Shown here: positions 59,650-64,000 of the stretch, in pieces
Layout of the letters: the number at the start of each line of letters is the position of its first letter
How positions within the stretch are numbered: position 1 is the first letter of the stretch
Source of the DNA: Vanessa cardui
Lineage: Eukaryota > Arthropoda > Insecta > Lepidoptera > Nymphalidae
Length of the DNA stretch: 64,000 nucleotides
Assembly: GCF_905220365.1 (NCBI RefSeq)
Contig: NC_061123.1
Span: forward strand, 4,154,001 to 4,218,000
Direction of reading: 5' to 3'
The notes under the pieces: model-generated
The model's database searches: none
Told to the model about the DNA's origin: nothing
What the model saw: only the letters and a program-made list of their open reading frames with translations
Program-made: the position numbers and the translations under genes

Positions 59650-62600
59650 GAAACAAACGAAATTATACATCGTTAATTTTTTAATATTGCAACATTTTAT
59701 TTAATTATGTGATCTAGATTTTTTTCGATTAAAAGCTTTTTGTTTGCATTAAATGCCAGGATAATAAATCATATCGTTGTTTCGATGGGTAAATTATAAT
59801 TTATTTTAAATTTTTATTAATGTAATAATGTGAGCACCGTGAATAAATGACGAGATAGATCCGATTGAAGGTCTTTTTTTGATTCTCTATCATCAACCTT
59901 CGACCGAATCCGGTTCTAAGAAGGTTCAAACGTTTTAGGAATTCTCAAAAATGCTTCCATCCATATCATTATCAACCTACAAGTTACACGTGCTAACACA
60001 GAGAACGTAATTTTATAGAAATATACGTAAAGAAAAATTAAGATACTGATGTAAAATGATTTATATATTTTTTATTGTTAACTATTATGAAGTTAATATT
60101 TCATTCCAATCGGCTACGAATCGATGGTTCTGCTTAATTTGACAATGATTAAGTGTAAAGCTCCTACAGTGTTAATATATTACGATAAAAGTAATAATAA
60201 TGTTAGTAAAAACATTTTTACATTATCAATTAAAATAACAAATTCAATTAAAAACTGTGGTAGCTATAAATTGTAATTTGTCATATCAATACATGAAATC
60301 TCACTTACTGTGTTACGCACGTTAGATTCACATAAGTTAAATCTATCAATAAAACCGGAAATAGAAACTCATTAGTAACTTTTTTATTAATATTGTAGGC
60401 AAGGCAACCTGACGATAAGTTCTCACCACCGCCCATAGACATGCTCAAGAAGAGTCAGTTCTTACATCACCAATGCGCCACTAATCTTGGAAACTAATAT
60501 GTTACTTGCTTCTAGCAAATCTCTGAAATCTTATTCATCAATCATCATTTTGTCATAATTTGTTTTAGATTTTCAGTGTTTGGAAGTAAAAAAATACATC
60601 CTTCCTGCTTAGTCCAAGCTATGCCTTAAGACGTCCGTACATAATTGTCGAACTTTTTCTTTACACAAGCCTTTCAACTACTTTTTGTACCCTATGTTAA
60701 GTTTTTTTTTTTTATTTTTTACATCGAAGTTTTGTAATAGTAATACACTTAATCACGTTGAATAGCCCGGACGCAAGTATTCATCCAGCGATCAGCTTTT
60801 GTCCACGTGAAAATTAACAACATGCCGATAGTTTTTTTCAAAACCAGTTGTTTAATTAATTTCATTTAGCAAGATGATTATTTCAATAGTGATATATAAT
60901 TTAAATGGTATCCTTAACATATATAAATATATATATATGTATATTACCTGTTTTACAAATAAAGGTGTGCAATCCGAATTCCGACAAGATTATCTTGATA
61001 TAATCTAACTTGTTTTTTCTTTGCATTTATAGAACTTGTTTGGACAATTTATTCAATCTTAATCCCAATTTCCTTATAATCTTATCGTTTTAGGGTTCCT
61101 TATTTTATTTTAAATAAGTAAATCTCTAATGGAAATGCGTTATCAATTCGATGTTATGAAATACGCGTATTTACAGTGTTAACTTAAGTAATAGTATTAA
61201 TTAGTTTTATGTATGAAATTGTTAGTAAGATTGCCTTTACAATCTCCATAAAATTAGAGAATAAGTAATTTATTCGATATTTTGCGTTAATAACTCTACC
61301 ACAGTTTTATACACTGACAGTTATTATCATTCAAATCTTGTTAATAATATAATATGATACTTAAATAAATTAATAAATTATTATTTAACATCACGTCCAA
61401 TGTTCTATAACGTTTTCTCGACTCTTTTGTTACCAATATATTAAATAATATAAATTAGATTGGTCAAAAATATCTTTTTTAAATTTATTTAAAAAAAAAG
61501 ACAAAGGTATAACATTATACAGCCTCGTTTTCGGTTTTATGATAATTTTTAAATAATAGTGTACAGAACACTCCGTTCGCGGAAACATTAAGCATTTGTT
61601 TTTTTGGGATATTTTACACGAAGAAATATAGGTGGCTACATAAATAAATACTAATAAATATTCATGTAAAAAGCTTGTGCTATTTGATACGTTAATTCTA
61701 TATAATTATTTTATATAAAAAATACTCCTTAATTTCGAATCATTGATTTAAATGTATCTTTAATTCGAGATAATTCTATTTTAGGCTTAATGTTAGAAAT
61801 TAATCGACTAATCAATCTTATGTGTGATTTAGAGTGACGATTATAAGTATCAATTACAGTTTTACATTTATTTTATTTTGTAAAATAGTTTGTATATATT
61901 TTTTTTTTAAACATGACAATCGTTTCGTATTCAAATTTCGAACAAAATAATAAAAAAGACGAGTTCGTTAATACAACGCAAAAAAAATAATACACATTTA
62001 TTAAATAATATGTAATTATAATGATTCCATACAAAAACTATTCTATGAACAAGATCTTAACATGCTATCTTTTTTAGTATGGCTTACAAGGTGACAGAGA
62101 ACCTGATCTGATTCAGCTACTAAGACTGACTTCAGATGTAAAAACTCTTTCACACTCGGAAGTTTAATACGAACTTATTTAAAAAAAAGGCAAAAAAGAG
62201 TTTATATTAAAAAGAGTTTTTAATACGAATGTAGATAAAGTATATTCACATTATTGGCTGTGATATATAAATCGTATTAATTATGTCAGAGCATTTACGA
62301 AACTAAGAAATAAATGTTTCATAACAGCGTTGAGATAATTATTTATCTCAGAAGATTGAGTCTCATCTTAAGTCTCTAGTTAAATAAGGTATGTTTGACG
62401 ATTGGAAAGGTGTTCTGCCACTGGTTGCAATTATAGCGACAATATTGAAATTCGGTATAATTACTGGGTTGTATTTTTTACTTTGCATTTTTCTTGTTGA
62501 CTCAGATTTTTATCAATATAACATTTTGAAATTGAGAAATGTTAATTAACTTATAATAGTGTAATATCTTATAAAGCGCATTTATTTAAATTTAAATATT

Positions 62601-63140
62601 CGTTGTATATGCGAGATAGACTTTTTTTTAATTAATTTACAAGATAAATTTATTAATTGTTCGACAAAAGATACATTTCTTTTATCAGTTAAACTATTAG
62701 GAAACTATGTTTAATTTGATTACATTAAAGACAATTCGTTTTTTTTTTTTAAATTCATAACATTTATTTATTGATAATTTAGTGTGGAAGGTACAGATAA
62801 AATGTTATGATGTATGGAGATCAAATGTTCGATATAAAAGCGATGCAAAAAATGTTTATAGCTCTACCTGTTGCTAACTTCAGTGGACTTTCAATCTGTT
62901 TTTGCGATCTTCCGACAGTGTCAACATAGACACCGAAATTCCATTAACACTTTTAATGTAACTAAACTGATTTTCGGCTTCGACTAAGAGGAAAGTTAAC
63001 TAACTTTAGACAAGATGATATATTTACTGAGTAATCCAGCACCGATATTATCATAATTGTGTTAGCAATGTACAGAAACAAAAGCGAGGCAAAATTATGT
63101 TTTATTCGTAATAAGCAGTCCTGACATCAGTGCCTTCGAA
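59650..63140. other. No exon found; gene B intron or upstream region
   Basis: Very AT-rich with long A/T runs. I looked on the minus strand for exons like gene A exons 1-2 (WGY helix, SFGLIYKDF) and saw none. One family B fragment at 60397-60510 and an (AT)n run near 60930. Confidence 0.45.
60397..60510 (-). mobile_element. Family B fragment (3' part)
   Basis: Plus strand: GGCAACCTGACGATAAGTTC, TCACCACCGCCCATAGACA and ATCACCAATGCGCCACTAAT, ending near ATATGTTACTTGC. Confidence 0.6.
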
Positions 63141-63144
63141 TTAA

Positions 63145-63385
63145 ATTAAAATATTCTTTATCAAGTTGACGTTGTAAAAGAAATTTTGAGTCATGTTACA
63201 GTACAAAATGAAATGTATCCAACGGTTCGGAAAGTAGATTTTATCGAAATAAACCGGCCAGTAGTTACTCTTTGCCATTTTAATTGCAAAATGTATGTCA
63301 GTACAGTTCATTAAATTGAGTAACATTAAATTTGTATATACACTGGCTGTAAATCAACGAGTATTATCTCCACGCTTTTTTTATT
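63145..63385 (-). mobile_element. LINE 3' end, same family as the 27.7-29.9 kb element
   Basis: The reverse complement contains the AAAAAAGCGTGGAG end of the ORF and the 3' UTR landmarks GAGTAACTACTGGCCGG and TCTACTTTCCGAACCG, in the same order and spacing as at 29600-29800. Diverged by many substitutions and coding only a few C-terminal codons. Confidence 0.75.
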
Positions 63386-64000
63386 ATCTGTACAATATTG
63401 TGTGGGATAATATGCTTTATTTATGAATGATTTGAATTTAACTATCCGTAAAGTCAAAAATTACTGACATCTGACAGTATGTGTAACAAATATGAAATAT
63501 TCCTTAGTTTTCCAATATACCACCTTACCCTAACTTCTAACGGGCCTAACCTCACTAAGGAGGTATGTCGGTTGTACCTGTAATTATTTTGGCTCTGATA
63601 CCCTTCAAATATACCGGCATTAAGTAGCTTCGTTTAGAGGTGGAACAACTGCTTAGTAAGTAGCATCACTAAGTAGCAGAAGGTAATCTTTATATACATG
63701 ATAAAACTCCACCAGAACTTATTTTCCATTGACTAGAAAGTTTTGGGATATATCTCACCCATTGTTTAGCTGTGACTTGATTTTCCTCTATACGTCACTA
63801 TTAATACATATGTATTAAATTTATCACTTATTTTTTCGATTAACGAACAATATGAAAAAGTTTATAAATATAACATTTTCTTTTTTCATAGTGTAAAAGT
63901 AGTTTTTCAGTAGTCGGGTTTTAGTTTATGTACTTACATTTTATTTGATTATTCCATGTTGCTCTATATAAAAGGTATTTCACCGAGAACATGGACTGAA

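Noticed and set aside
62880..62970. Possible 5' exon of gene B
   Set aside because: A short minus-strand frame ends at a GT donor, but it starts right after a stop, lacks an acceptor and does not resemble the TM1-TM2 region.
1..64000. CRISPR arrays, operons, phage or integron structures
   Set aside because: No regularly spaced direct repeats and no prokaryotic gene organisation; introns and lepidopteran repeats show a eukaryotic nuclear source.

Overview
The window looks like nuclear DNA of a butterfly or moth. It is strongly AT-rich, its genes are split by GT-AG introns, and it is crowded with repeats typical of Lepidoptera: a tRNA-derived SINE, Helitron-like elements that start A|TC and end CTAG, a roughly 290-bp interspersed repeat present in at least a dozen copies, and a Jockey/CR1-type LINE. 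A nymphalid source is my guess, from repeat families I recognise; it is not proven by anything seen here. No bacterial, organellar or viral genes were recognised.

Layout. 1-27,600: no host gene that I can support; old SINEs, LINE tails, Helitrons and fold-back elements in AT-rich DNA, plus one orphan coding-looking stretch at 5738-5932 (-). 27,710-29,870 (+): a 5'-truncated LINE with a reverse transcriptase ORF and a C-terminal ORF split by one frameshift. 29,900-40,880: again repeats and unassigned DNA. 40,882-45,485 (-): gene A, an SLC16/monocarboxylate-transporter-like MFS carrier, seven exons from the start codon to near the C-terminus; its last short exon was not found. 48,256-59,647 (-): gene B, a second carrier of the same family, six exons down to the stop codon; its first two exons were not found and may lie beyond the right edge. 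59,650-64,000: AT-rich DNA with a LINE 3' end.

The two carriers lie head to tail on one strand. Exons 5, 6 and 7 have the same lengths (148, 145 and 192 nt) and the same intron phases in both, so they are almost certainly tandem duplicates. They differ most in exon 4, which encodes the central cytoplasmic loop: 121 nt in gene A against 352 nt in gene B. Exons were reconstructed by hand from frame continuity and splice sites; every junction listed keeps the reading frame.

The repeats record insertion order. A Tc1/mariner-type MITE with TA target duplications sits inside a tRNA-derived SINE (20,297-20,634) and inside a Helitron-like element in gene A intron 4 (42,780-42,982), with a third copy in gene B intron 7. 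Several near-perfect inverted repeats stand out: a 477-bp element with 44-bp perfect ends, a 200-bp fold-back, and a 28-bp perfect hairpin with a 4-nt loop. I found no convincing new multi-gene system; the most notable items are the tandem carrier pair, the nested MITE family and the inverted-repeat structures.
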